Below, one piece after another: positions 54,470 to 64,000 of a DNA stretch of 64,000 bases (positions within the stretch are counted from its first letter, which is position 1; the number at the start of each line of letters is the position of its first letter). The notes below the pieces were generated by a model. That model was not told the origin of the DNA and searched no databases. It saw only the letters and a list, made by a program, of their open reading frames with translations. The stretch is from Costus lasius (Eukaryota > Streptophyta > Magnoliopsida > Zingiberales > Costaceae), in assembly GCA_027563935.2 (NCBI GenBank), contig CM050446.2:123768499-123832498 (forward strand), written 5' to 3'. A program made the translations under genes and the position numbers.

Positions 54470-54960
54470 CATATTACTAATCTGATTAAGTATGTTTTCG
54501 CAGGTATTTTAAGAAAATGAAGTAGCAAAACTCTTGATCTCTGGCACGAATAGAAATGACTCATCTTTCACTACTATTCAGATAACGTGATTAAATTTAA
54601 AAGTCCATAGATCATCCTACGACACATAGCATCTTATGATGACTGATTAACTCCTGCAATGGTTTCATTTACTAATCTGATTAGCATTTTTGTTGCAGGG
54701 TATTTAAGATGCTTTAATGAGTTGTAACCCTGATCTTTCACACGAATAGGAAGAAGATATTTAGTTCTATCTTGTGGATTAGTTGGTTCGATTAAAAGAT
54801 TTTTTAGTTCATCCCAGGAGGCAATGCAACTTTTGAAGTTTGATAAATTTTTGTGCTGTTTTAATTTAGTGATCTGATTAGCCCTCTTGTTGCAGATGCT
54901 CTACATGCCTAACAGATAATGACCCTCTATTTTTCATACACCTGAAAAGAGCAACTTTTA
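54470..54960 (+). repeat. Degenerate tandem repeats in the element's 3' region
   Basis: Three blocks, each with 'tctgatta', a T-rich tract, 'gcagg' or 'gcaga', then '..tgatct' or 'tatttt', and 'cacgaatag' or 'cacctgaa', start near 54479, 54674 and 54870 (about 195 bp apart). Separately, a block 'aagta.(a/g)a.accatttttggg.tgagccttatgta' at 54255-54300 recurs at 55313-55360. Non-coding; 55370-56149 is AT-rich without a gene. Confidence 0.5.
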
Positions 54961-56681
54961 TTCCACTATTTAGTTTTGTCACTTTTCTTTGTGGATCATT
55001 AAATCCTACTCTTTGACATAGCTACTTTTCATACATGAATCAGCGGTTGTATTGCTTCCAGTGCTTGCCTTCAACTAGCTGTTGTCTCTTTTTCCTTCCA
55101 GCCAGAGGAATCTTCAACTGCAACTCCCCTCCAGCCAGCAATTTGATACACCGCAAGAAACTTCATTTTACACATCTTTGGCTAGTCGCCATCGCTTCTG
55201 TTCCAGACGCCGACTCTGTCGCTAGCACCTTCTTCAGCTACCTCAGTTTCCACTTATTGTCTGCCACCAATCGGCGATACCTCTGATTGCCCCATGGAAG
55301 AAGTCATTTTTTGGTAAAGTAAGATACTATTTTTGGGCTGAGCCTTATGTATCTAAAGAATGCGTAGGTAAAATTTTCAGAAGGTGCACCCTTAAGACGA
55401 GATAGCCAATATTTTTATCACACCACACCCTGCACGATGATGACAGTGATTGAGATCACTATAATTTTGGTGAGCATTCTTATTATTATTTCGATTTGGT
55501 TGTATCACTATGATATTTATGATATTTTCAATATGGTTGGATGATGATTTCTTTGAAGATTGATTAGAAGAATGAGTATTTAATTTTGACCATGTGATGA
55601 GATGTGTGTATTTTAAATATTGATGATGGATTGTTTATTCTTCCTTAACCATTTCATTTGAAGTAATATGTGTAGATGATTTATTGGTTTAGGGATTTGT
55701 GAAACTACCTATGAAATGATGTTTGGATAAAATTAGTCCTGGTATAATTAAGATTTTCATGTGAGAAATATTTTTGCATTCTTGTGATATAAGTTGAATG
55801 ATAGAGGCTTGATTTTAATTTTTCTAATTTACTGGATGAAATTATTTTCATGGAAAGGAACCGGAGGATATCTGTGAATAACTTGCTCCAACTCCTCTAG
55901 TGTGATATACTGTAGTCATGATTTATATTATACCATGTGGTATACTTTAAATCTATTTCCATCAAGTAACAAAGGAAAATTTATAAAATTTTATTTTTTC
56001 CCCTTTAGAAGAAAGATTGATAACAATTTAAATACCATACCCTTGACTGGCTCTCTCCAGAATAAAGGCAATAATAAAAAAAAAGAAAGAAAAAAAAATA
56101 GAAAAAGAGAGAGTTGTAGGTTAAGTGAACAACTCCGATGATACTAATTATGATTAACTCTCAAATGTTCCTCTAGAGATTCAAACAACAAGTCATTCAT
56201 CGTTTTTCACGTAGATTTCTTTTCTTTATATATAGAATAAAGGCTCAAATTTACAGTAGAACGGAGATGTGGTTTTGCGCCCTCTTATTGAGAGTGTTCA
56301 TGTTGGATGATTATTGTTCTCACTTATCAGATGATTTGATTCGGTTGCATTTAGATATATTGTGTTATTGATTATATAAGTGAAGTTTAGGGATCATGTA
56401 AAGAGTTTTTACATTGGAAATCTTGCAATCAATTAACTCTAGTGGTGGTTGCTAAGTATTAGTGTTATTGAATTTATTAATGAGAATAAAAATGTAGAGC
56501 CGGAGAAATGGCAAGGCACAAGCAAGGCTCCGTTCACGCAAATGTATATGAGCCATAGACTATCGATTCTTTAATTTCTCTTTTGGAAATATTATTGACC
56601 TTCAAGGCATGTCATGGAAAATATAAGAAAAGCTAAACGGAAACTTAAAATGCACAAACAGGAAGCGGACGGGAGTGTTAC

Positions 56682-56717
56682 CTGCTGGGATTTCAATAAA
56701 TCCTTGCAGAAGGAGAC
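56682..56717 (-). CDS. Conserved 36-nt mini-exon, copy C
   Basis: Acceptor CAAGGTAG, 36 nt coding VSFCKDLLKSQQ, donor GTAAC. One replacement relative to copy B. Confidence 0.4.
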
Positions 56718-58947
56718 CTACCTTGTGTAAAATGTGAAATGTATCAATACCTGAGCAACCGCGACAGTCACTTGCCCCTTGTTGAAGTAACAATAATACT
56801 GTGATTTTTAACTACTGTTTATTGTGATGAGAAAGTTGGAAAACGATAAATAAAAAACCGTCAAGGAAACAATGGTGGGCACCACCACTTCCCCGCTCTA
56901 TGTTTCTTTTCCCACTTCGCACGTGAGGTTGTCCAAACTCGCATGCCATGTGCTGCGGGGCGACATTCTACGAGTGGAAAGTTGGGAACAGCCAAGTCAG
57001 ATTTTGACCAAATGGTTGCAGATGCCTTTAAATTGATTGATTAATTAAACGGAAAACTTTGTTTTTGTAAGAAGAGGATCTTCGTATAAGATTCTATGCA
57101 AGGGACCACTGAAGTCATTGGATTATAGAAAAAATATTTGATAAATAAACTTTTTTTTGTACGCACTGGACATCACGTGTGCGATCCTTAAGTTGACTTT
57201 TGTCGTTTACTGGTTAGAACGCACTGCATGCGGAATATAATATTATTTTGCAGTCGTCCATTTGTTTGCAAGTTTTGCGACTATCGAGAAGGGCACGTGT
57301 CGGCAGACAACCTGAGGGCCATGCTATGCGGGCCTGGCATACGAGATTATTAGATTGATGGTTTCCAATTATTCATTTATCCAATGTAGCAAATTAATTA
57401 CTCTACGATCAATATGAGTCACATTTTACCAAGTGAGAAGCGCGTATGAACAAGAAAAATGGGGCTGGAGTACCTTCGCACGGACGGAATAGTCAAATTA
57501 GTGTTGGATTATGATAGATTTTAAACGACTTTTCCCTCAATCTGAGTGATCGACCCGATCGTGAAATAACTACCGAGAGGATATAAAAACCTGCGCACGC
57601 GCTTTTTCTGGTTAAAAAAACATACTCAAAGTTTTGTTTTACTGCGATTCCACTTTACAAAAAATTAGGTACGTTGAATGTAGCTCCTTTGCCTCCACGT
57701 AGACTGCACTCGAAGATGCAGGCAATTGTTCTCGATTCGTCGGCGGTCACATTATTTATCACGCATCATGGTTGACCTGAGCAATGGTCTCCCTGCCTAT
57801 TACTTTGGATCACAAAGTTGGCATCCAGTTTCAAATAATTTCCATGTTGGAATTTTCTTATCCAATCGATATATTAACAATATCAACTTCGCAATATTGA
57901 AATATGTTGTAAATTTGGTGGTATTGAAGATGATGCTGCAGCACACGGACGAGCACAGTAAGCTTAGCGTGGAAGAATTGACGCCGACGGCCGATTCTGC
58001 AGAGGAAGACGGTATAAAAGCCCCCAAACAATTGTATTGCCGGCGCCGTGCATGTTAGCAAACCCTTGCTCGCCTGATCAGCTTTTAATACAAGTGAATC
58101 GAATCGATCACTGTGGCAAAAACACATACAGGTTCCGGAGAGCAAAAAGATAAAGAAAATCGTGCTGGGAGTTGCTAACGGAGAAAGACCTTAGTGCTAA
58201 TAAAACGAACAAAAAATTGGGAAAAGGTTATTCAGTACAAGTTGGAAATCGTCCTGCAAGACCAAGCTCAGCAAATTAAGTTGGATTTTGCGATGTGAAG
58301 CAAATCAGCTGTCGTACAATTGTACTTGTTCTGCAGCTGCAGATCTCCAAATCGGTGCTTCGGAGAGATGAGACAAGGGATTGTAGGCTCAAGTGTCAAA
58401 CTTGTGGAATTTGGTGCAGGCAAGGACCCACCGGCAAACCCTCCCGCGCGGCAGAAGAGTGGCGAGGGTTGGGAGGGAGTTGGAGGAAGCACGGGCTTAT
58501 CAAGCATAGGCAAGGTGGTAGGATACGGAAGCGACCACGGGGATGGAGGCGGCCCTGGCCCTGGCCATCGACCTCCTTTTTTCTCAACTTTATCGGCGTC
58601 TTCCTCTTCCTCAGCTAGCTCAACCACTGGGTGGGAGATAATGCCACGTTAATATGAATTCCTTTTTTTTCTTTATTTTTTTTTTATAAAATTTTGCTTA
58701 CGTAGGAGTGTCATGGACCATCTTGGCGGTAGAAAACGTCACCAACCACAAGCAATTTATTGATTTTGTGAGCGAAACAAACGAGTAATAAAAAAGAAAA
58801 GCGATTACGCGACACTTGAACAAAATGGATCAAACGAATAGATGATTTGCTGCTCTCACTTGTAACAAATTAAGCTTGAGATTATGCAATATAATAGTAA
58901 TAAATGGAACAAACAGTTGTCGTGGGAGGCAGTTAGCTTTTTATCGA

Positions 58948-59358
58948 TTAGCGTGGAACAAGTTGCTCTGAGCGTTGTGTAACTCCCCAAAGAAAGAGTC
59001 TGTAGAAGCCACCTATAATGACGAATCCGGATTTGAGAAAAACTATAATGGCAAGTTCAGGTGGAAAGCTCTTCATCATTTGCAAAGGAAAGATGACGTT
59101 GAGAGCAGCGGCGAAAACCCAAAGCACGCCCCTCATTACATTGCCGGAGCTGTTATTGTTGGGAACTCCATAGATGAAGAGCCAATAGCATCCACTGACG
59201 GTAAACAATTCGCTTGATGTCCACAAGAGGAAGACGAACTCTGGTGGCATAATTTCTTCAGCTCCAGCATGCCACGCCACATAGAGGAACAAAAAGGAAC
59301 TCATCATCCAAATCACAACCTTAGACTTCTCCTTAAGAGCATCGTAGCTAGTGTCCAT
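58948..59358 (-). CDS. Small four-helix membrane protein, copy with lost original start
   Basis: An intact 136-residue frame, MDTSYDALKEKSKVVIWMMS... to ...TQRSEQLVPR, about 85% identical over its length to residues 18-156 of the 13696-14166 protein. All four helices are kept and most changes are conservative. The ATG used here aligns with Leu-18 of that protein. The original start is gone because about 17 bp including the ATG is missing upstream, and the TATA box is destroyed. Either it is expressed from a different promoter with a shorter N-terminus, or it is a recent pseudogene whose frame has not yet decayed. Confidence 0.5.
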   Translation of the reverse strand: MDTSYDALKEKSKVVIWMMSSFLFLYVAWHAGAEEIMPPEFVFLLWTSSELFTVSGCYWLFIYGVPNNNSSGNVMRGVLWVFAAALNVIFPLQMMKSFPPELAIIVFLKSGFVIIGGFYRLFLWGVTQRSEQLVPR

Positions 59359-59599
59359 GGTCGTCGCCAGAGTAGATACGCCCCTCGCGTCCTGGTGAAT
59401 GTGGTGGTGGGTTTATCCTTCTCTTCGCATCGCGCTATCTATCGTGCGCGCAAGTTTAAAAGAAGGAAAGTCCGCGCATTAAGCAGACTACGAGATGAAG
59501 AAATAACTCATCCCTAGTTCGCCACGTCATTATATGGAAAGTAAGAACGGGTAGATCTGCTTTCATTATTAATACCACTTTTTTGAACTCATAGGAAAT

Positions 59600-60930
59600 C
59601 ACAACTTAGGTCTCCTTTACTAGCAAGGATGAAAAATAGAAAGAAAGAGATAGTTAGGGGAAAAGGATAAAAGATGAAAAAGAAAATCATAAAATTTTCT
59701 CTCATATGTATCTTTGGAAGATGAAAAGTATAAAGAAAGAAATAATTTTGATATGTTCATCCTATTTTTATAATTTTATACCTATATTTAAAAAACCATT
59801 ATTACGTACTAATAAAATTAATTATTAAGTATTATTAAAATTAATTAATATTAAATAATAATTAACTAACAGTCCATCTTTTTACAAAAAAAAATCCAAG
59901 ATTTCCGAAGAATTCTGAGAAAATAGCATAATCTTTACGCGGGTGACGGAACTCTCTTTCTTGTGTTAGAGTTCTATTTTATTTCTAAATTTAAAATTCT
60001 CAAATGGTCCTCGCTTTGTAACTTTTTCTTTTATTTAATTACGTTTAATACTTTTTTTTAAAAATGTGTCCTTTTATTTATTCATAAGAAATTTTATTTG
60101 TTTTATTGGCTTGTGATAATTTGACTTTACCTACTGTTTTTCTATGCCAAAGATTAAATGAGAGTCAAATTTGATTAATCCAAATAGAAAGGAAAATGCA
60201 CTCGGATTAAAAAAAAAACAAATAGGAAATTTAAATCTTTACCTTAATTCTAAAATTATTTCAAATTTTAAATCTTCTGAAAAATATTTAAAATAATATA
60301 TTTTAGAATTTTTTTTCTAAAATTAGAATTATTTCAAATTTCATATAGTTTAAAATTTTATAAAATTAATTCGTTTGGAGTTATTTTAAAATTAAATATT
60401 TTGCATAAAACTTGAAGAATTATACTTAATTTTTTTTATTTTGAAATATGCAAATTATAAATTTTCAAATATGTAAAATTTGAACTTATTTAAATTAATA
60501 AAATCTGGAATATGTTTTTATAATCTGAATTTTATTAATTATTTGGAAGATAAAATATTTCAAAAAAAATTAAATATGAACTAATTCAAAATTTCTAAGA
60601 ATATTTTGAAATTAAAATATTTTAGAATTTGTAAATGAAATTTTTCTGAAAATGTTTTATTTTGAAATTTATGTTATTTGAATTTTATAAAATTATTTCA
60701 AAATTAAAACATTTTGAATTTTAAAAACTTGTTTCAATTGATTTATTTCAATTTTAAAAATCAAATAAATTTTGTATTATAGAATGCACTATTAAATATT
60801 TCCTTGAAAAATATACAATTCAATAAATTAAAAACTCAGAATTAAACTATTTAATTTATTATGATACACAAAACGATTTGATTGGTTATTAATTTATACA
60901 TTGGAAGCCATTGCGTATACATATAATTTA
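59600..60930. other. AT-rich stretch without genes
   Basis: 59880-60060 aligns with A 14430-14600. The rest, especially 60180-60900, is very AT-rich with many short 'aaattt'-type words. No frame, domain or clear transposon terminus seen. Confidence 0.5.
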
Positions 60931-61270
60931 TTATGATACATATAATTATGTGTTATACTAATTTTCAATCGCTCATTGCGTATACCGATCATGCAAATAT
61001 ATATTTCTTTGCAGCAAAGAAAGCTAATGGGATTTCTCCTTATGAAACCGTAGTTGAAATTGGGATCTCATTCAAAGAGAAAGATAACAAATATCTGAAG
61101 TTTCTTTTTTTTTATACCTACCGCCACAATTTATCATCGAAGCACCACGCCCTCTTGTCATCTTATGAGACCGACAGAATCTACCATAGATTCAAAGGCC
61201 GTTGATAATATACTTAATGCAACAAATACCATAGGACCATATACCCAACGCAAGAGTAATAACAAAAAAA

Positions 61271-61349
61271 AAAAGGCACAAGGCACAGATTTCCAGACTC
61301 GGGATCTCCAAAAAGGCACAAGGCACAGATTTCCAGACTCGGGATCTCC
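61271..61349. repeat. 40-bp tandem duplication
   Basis: The block 'aaaaggcacaaggcacag' ... 'gactcgggatctcc' occurs twice in direct succession; a third single copy is at 62017-62054. It is a local duplication within copy C. Confidence 0.8.
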
Positions 61350-61399
61350 ATAAGCATGTGGCGTCCCCCTTTCCAACCAATACACCGCCACGTTCTTCT

Positions 61400-61807
61400 T
61401 AAGGATGTCAACGAATTGGGTATCTATATTTTTTGATTAAATCTGAATCTGATCCGATTTGACTCAATCCGAATCCGACTAAATTCGAATCGGATATTTA
61501 AATGGTTACCCGCAGGATATCCGTTTAAATTAAAATATTTATTTTTAAATAATTTTTAAAATTATTTTTATAAAATATAATTATAAAATAATATTAATAA
61601 TAATAAATATATTTACTAAAAATTATTTCATTATATAAATATAAAATTTTATTTTTTATTATATATAATTGGGTATCGGATACCCGCGGGTACCCATGGG
61701 GGTAAATCCGAACCCGATCTGATTAACTAATCGTGTATCCGAATCCGCCATAAATGGGTCGAGTCGGGTCAGGTACCTGCGAAGTCAGGTACTCATTGAC
61801 ACCCCTA
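61400..61807. mobile_element. hAT-type MITE in copy C
   Basis: The termini are TAAGGATGTCAACGA and, read inward from the right, TAGGGGTGTCAATGA. Subterminal regions are rich in 'aatccga' and 'acccg' words. It is flanked by gttcttct (61392-61399) and gttctgcc (61808-61815). The intact target 'gttctgcc' occurs uninterrupted at 62099-62106 and 15302-15309, confirming an 8-bp duplication with two later changes. The AT-rich interior has no coding sequence. Confidence 0.8.
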
Positions 61808-61958
61808 GTTCTGCCTGTCAGTTCATGAAATTTGTTACGATACTCTTACTCTTGAAGGCATAAAGCAGGTCCGGTGCCGTGGTATGTCGCCGGCGGGCTG
61901 CAAAGAAGGCTAATGAGATTTCTCCTTAAATATCCTATATACCTACCGCCACAATTTA

Positions 61959-62234
61959 TCATCGAAGCACGCCCTCTTGCCATCTTATGAGACCGACAGA
62001 ATCTACCATAGATTCGAAGGCACAAGGCACAGATTTCCAGACTCGGGATCTCCAAAAGCATGTGGCGTCTCCCTTTTTCTCCCAATACACCGCCGCGTTC
62101 TGCCAGATCAGTTCATGAAATTTGTTACGATACTCTTCCTCTTGAAGGTATAAAGCAGGTTCGGTCCCGTGGTATGTTGCCGGCGGGCTGCAAAAGCTTA
62201 CAAAAAGTTTTTTAAACTCTGTCGGCGTCGGCAA
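61959..62234 (-). CDS. Unrecognised open frame in a locally duplicated block
   Basis: The minus-strand frame includes FVSFCSPPATYHGTEPALYL, EEEYRNKFHELIWQNAAVYW and RSRVWKSVPCAF. 61140-61400 plus 61808-61900 is a second copy of the same block, split by the hAT MITE, and 15010-15500 in copy A is a third, with stops. No domain recognised; the start is uncertain, so it is listed as a possible exon only. 62235-62690 has further open frames on both strands without support. Confidence 0.25.
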   Translation of the reverse strand: MPTPTEFKKLFVSFCSPPATYHGTEPALYLQEEEYRNKFHELIWQNAAVYWEKKGDATCFWRSRVWKSVPCAFESMVDSVGLIRWQEGVLR

Positions 62235-63399
62235 CCTTTGTGGTTTTGGAAAGCCAACGGCCTCAGTGTGGCATGTTGTCTAACGGCCCAATTCCCGCCC
62301 TCGGTGCCACCCCGTAGCATTTCAGCTAGCATACGTTTAACGAATATTTCACAACGGAAAGTCTCATTGGACAGAAGCCTGGCAGCGGAGCTTGCGATAG
62401 ATGCTTCATGGTGGAAGTTGGACACAACCAAAGGAAGCTCATTGCGGACCAAAGTTCATGGTGAACCAAGGCGCAAGGCTTGCAAAAGCTGTGGACGAAC
62501 ACGGCAGAAGCTGCTCGGCATGCTTTGGTACTGGTCTCGTGTGGACCGATTTGAGCTTCATCTATAACATTTATCTAATTGATTTTTTAAAACTTGAAAA
62601 GAATTATAATTAGACTTTTTAAAATGTTGAATTATGATGTTTTCTCTAGTGAGTTTATTTCGTAAGATTTATAACCTCAATTGAACGCACAAGCAATTGG
62701 CAACCACTCAACGGTTGACAAATGCTTGCCTTAGGAATTTAATATTATTTGCATCAATTTATTTCGTAAGACATATGCCGTGGCTTCCACGTGCTGAGGC
62801 TTTTTATTTGCATCAATTTAATATTATTAATGTCATGAGTAGAGGACAGTGATTTGGTTAAGTTTCCTAACAATTGAGCCGTTTAATAATGTGTGGTTGT
62901 ACTTAGTCAAGGTCGTTGAAATGGTCGCATATGTATTAGCTGGTGGCTCCCCCGCTAAATGACAAAAGGGCGAGGTTTACGGGCGGCGGGGCGTCCTTTT
63001 GGTGGGTCCCCTGCTAAATGACAAAACAAGTAGCCCGAGGAAACGTGTTTGACTGCAGCCTTTTTGCCTTATGTAACATTACGAGTAGATTCATGTGGCT
63101 AATCAGCGTAAGGAAACGTTTGACCAACAAGTAAAGCGAAATGTGATGGCAATAACTTCACAATTACACCAACCACGAGTCTTAACACCATTGTAAAATA
63201 TTTAAATTTGGTACATTAGGTTGCATCTATTGTTCTTATAACAAAATCATGAGCCCACTGAATCGTCTTATTTCGATTACTAGATAATCAACTGGATTCA
63301 TATAGAGTATAATAATATATTAGTGTTCCACTTTGCACCGTAATATTCCATCTAGCCTTTGCACAGTGATCGATTATGAACCATTCCTCCAATTTGATC

Positions 63400-63730
63400 A
63401 GGATAATTTGACAACTACGTTAACAACACTCTTAAAACCACTACAGTCAATATATTTAGCACATGTTTCATTGTGCCTATAGAAAAATCATCAGCTACAG
63501 AACCGTTTTGCCTTAATTACCACATAAACAACTGGATACATATAGAGTAAATATGAAGTTATGATGTTTCATTTTACACCATAGTAGTCAACCCTACAAA
63601 ATTCATATACACTTGATGCTCATTGTGATTAACTCTGAACTGTTCCGCCAGAAATTCAAGCGACAGGTCATCTACTGTTTACCGCAGAGATATCTTTTCT
63701 TTATATGAATAAAGGCTCGAATTGGCAGCC
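63400..63730. other. Start of another duplicated unit, copy E
   Basis: 'tttgatcaggataatttgacaac' and 'tcattgtgcctatagaaaaatc' match A 5015-5095 and D 28195-28240, followed by the exon-like block. It joins the end of copy C within about 30 bp, which gives the head-to-tail junction of the tandem array. Confidence 0.65.
63598..63678 (-). CDS. Exon-like block, copy E
   Basis: Minus strand, open over VDDLSLEFLAEQFRVNHNEH to QVYMNF, then donor GTAGGG. It is the third occurrence of this ending, with several replacements but no stop. Confidence 0.3.
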
Positions 63731-63849
63731 GGACGGAGCCAAAGAGAAGCTCAGCTGAAGATACCAACGGTATCCAGAGTAGATATCATGCAATCTTTAT
63801 CATTCATGCGAACAACGCATATGTAGCAACTAACCCACTGGGATAGTTC

Positions 63850-63918
63850 TTATAAATCCTCATCCGAGACCTTGTGGATAACATTTGTTGACATGAAAGG
63901 GGATACATATCCACGCAC
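63850..63918 (-). CDS. Candidate terminal exon of a gene entering from the right
   Basis: The acceptor TTCCCAG (63919-63925 on the minus strand) is followed by 23 codons, VRGYVSPFMSTNVIHKVSDE-DL, and TAA at 63850-63852. A T-rich tract precedes the acceptor. It looks like the last coding exon of a minus-strand gene whose upstream exons are beyond 64000. No family recognised. Confidence 0.3.
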   Translation of the reverse strand: MRGYVSPFMSTNVIHKVSDEDL

Positions 63919-64000
63919 CTGGGAAGTTCCAAATAGACAAATTAAGCACTAATACTCAAAGCAGCTGCTCTAATGTTCACAACACAGTTTGCAGCAAGTT

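Larger units (their letters stand above)
49573..56149 (+). mobile_element. Second Ty3 gag-protease-only element, 3' end missing
   Basis: A 1662-bp 5' LTR, tRNA-Asp primer site, broken gag-protease, the conserved GCGCTTCTTGGGAGGCA motif and a long AT-rich 3' region. No 3' LTR is present: at about 56149 the sequence passes straight into copy C of the duplicated unit. No polymerase is seen. Same layout as 17913-25853 on the opposite strand but strongly diverged. Confidence 0.75.
56150..63370. other. Duplicated unit, copy C
   Basis: It begins in the middle of the exon-like block ('gattaactctcaaatgttcc'), the same place where copy D is cut at 28488. It runs through the mini-exon, the 'ggaccactgaag' block, the TATA-like site (57582-57588), the membrane-protein gene and the 62690-63370 tail. 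The part matching the terminal exon and the 90-codon frame is deleted near 56760, and about 100 bp near 57150 is also missing. The exon-like minus frame here is cut. Confidence 0.7.

Noticed and set aside
28489..56149. One giant insertion separating the two halves of copy D
   Set aside because: Copy B with its own version of the same region lies inside the interval, so simple insertion cannot explain it; recombination between elements is preferred.

Overview
The window is nuclear DNA of a flowering plant. It holds intron-type splice signals, Ty1/copia and Ty3/gypsy LTR retrotransposons with plant-type tRNA-iMet and tRNA-Asp primer sites, a plant LINE with an RNase H domain, and hAT and Mutator-like MITEs. 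The species cannot be named from sequence; GC-rich leaders and LTRs would fit a monocot, but this is a weak inference. Genes are few and most of the sequence is transposon.

The backbone is a tandemly duplicated unit of roughly 9-12 kb before insertions. Copy A runs about 4.53-17.2 kb. A partial copy D runs 17.45-28.49 kb. Copy B runs 39.4-45.09 kb, copy C 56.15-63.37 kb, and the start of a further copy E 63.4-63.7 kb. A diverged relative of the unit's gene lies at 0.6-1.0 kb. Each full unit carries a minus-strand gene for an unrecognised small four-helix membrane protein. The copy at 13696-14166 is intact with a TATA box and G-box. The copy at 58948-59358 has an intact frame but has lost the original start codon and TATA box. 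The copies at 601-1011 and 40235-40370 are broken. The units also carry pieces of a second minus-strand, multi-exon gene, including a 36-nt mini-exon with intact splice signals in three copies.

The units are broken up by nested transposons whose order can be read from target-site duplications (TSDs) and from empty sites in sister copies. Copy A holds a decayed gypsy element (5526-9194), a palindromic MITE and a Mutator-type MITE. Copy D holds a 5'-truncated LINE. That LINE contains a 7.9-kb gag-protease-only Ty3 element (17913-25853), which in turn contains a hAT-type MITE (20693-21480). Further right in D is a copia-type solo LTR (26470-28146). From 28.5 to 39.4 kb are another Ty3 LTR, a gypsy integrase remnant split by a solo LTR, and a young 5.46-kb copia element (33673-39130) inside the gypsy 3' LTR. 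From 45.1 to 56.15 kb are an LTR-gag-LTR element without pol, a second gag fragment and a second gag-protease-only Ty3 element.

No CRISPR array, rRNA gene or bacterial operon is present. The most distinctive things are the decaying tandem family of four-helix membrane proteins, the conserved mini-exon, the pol-less retroelements (one inactivated only by TAG codons), and an inverted repeat around a tRNA-like core.
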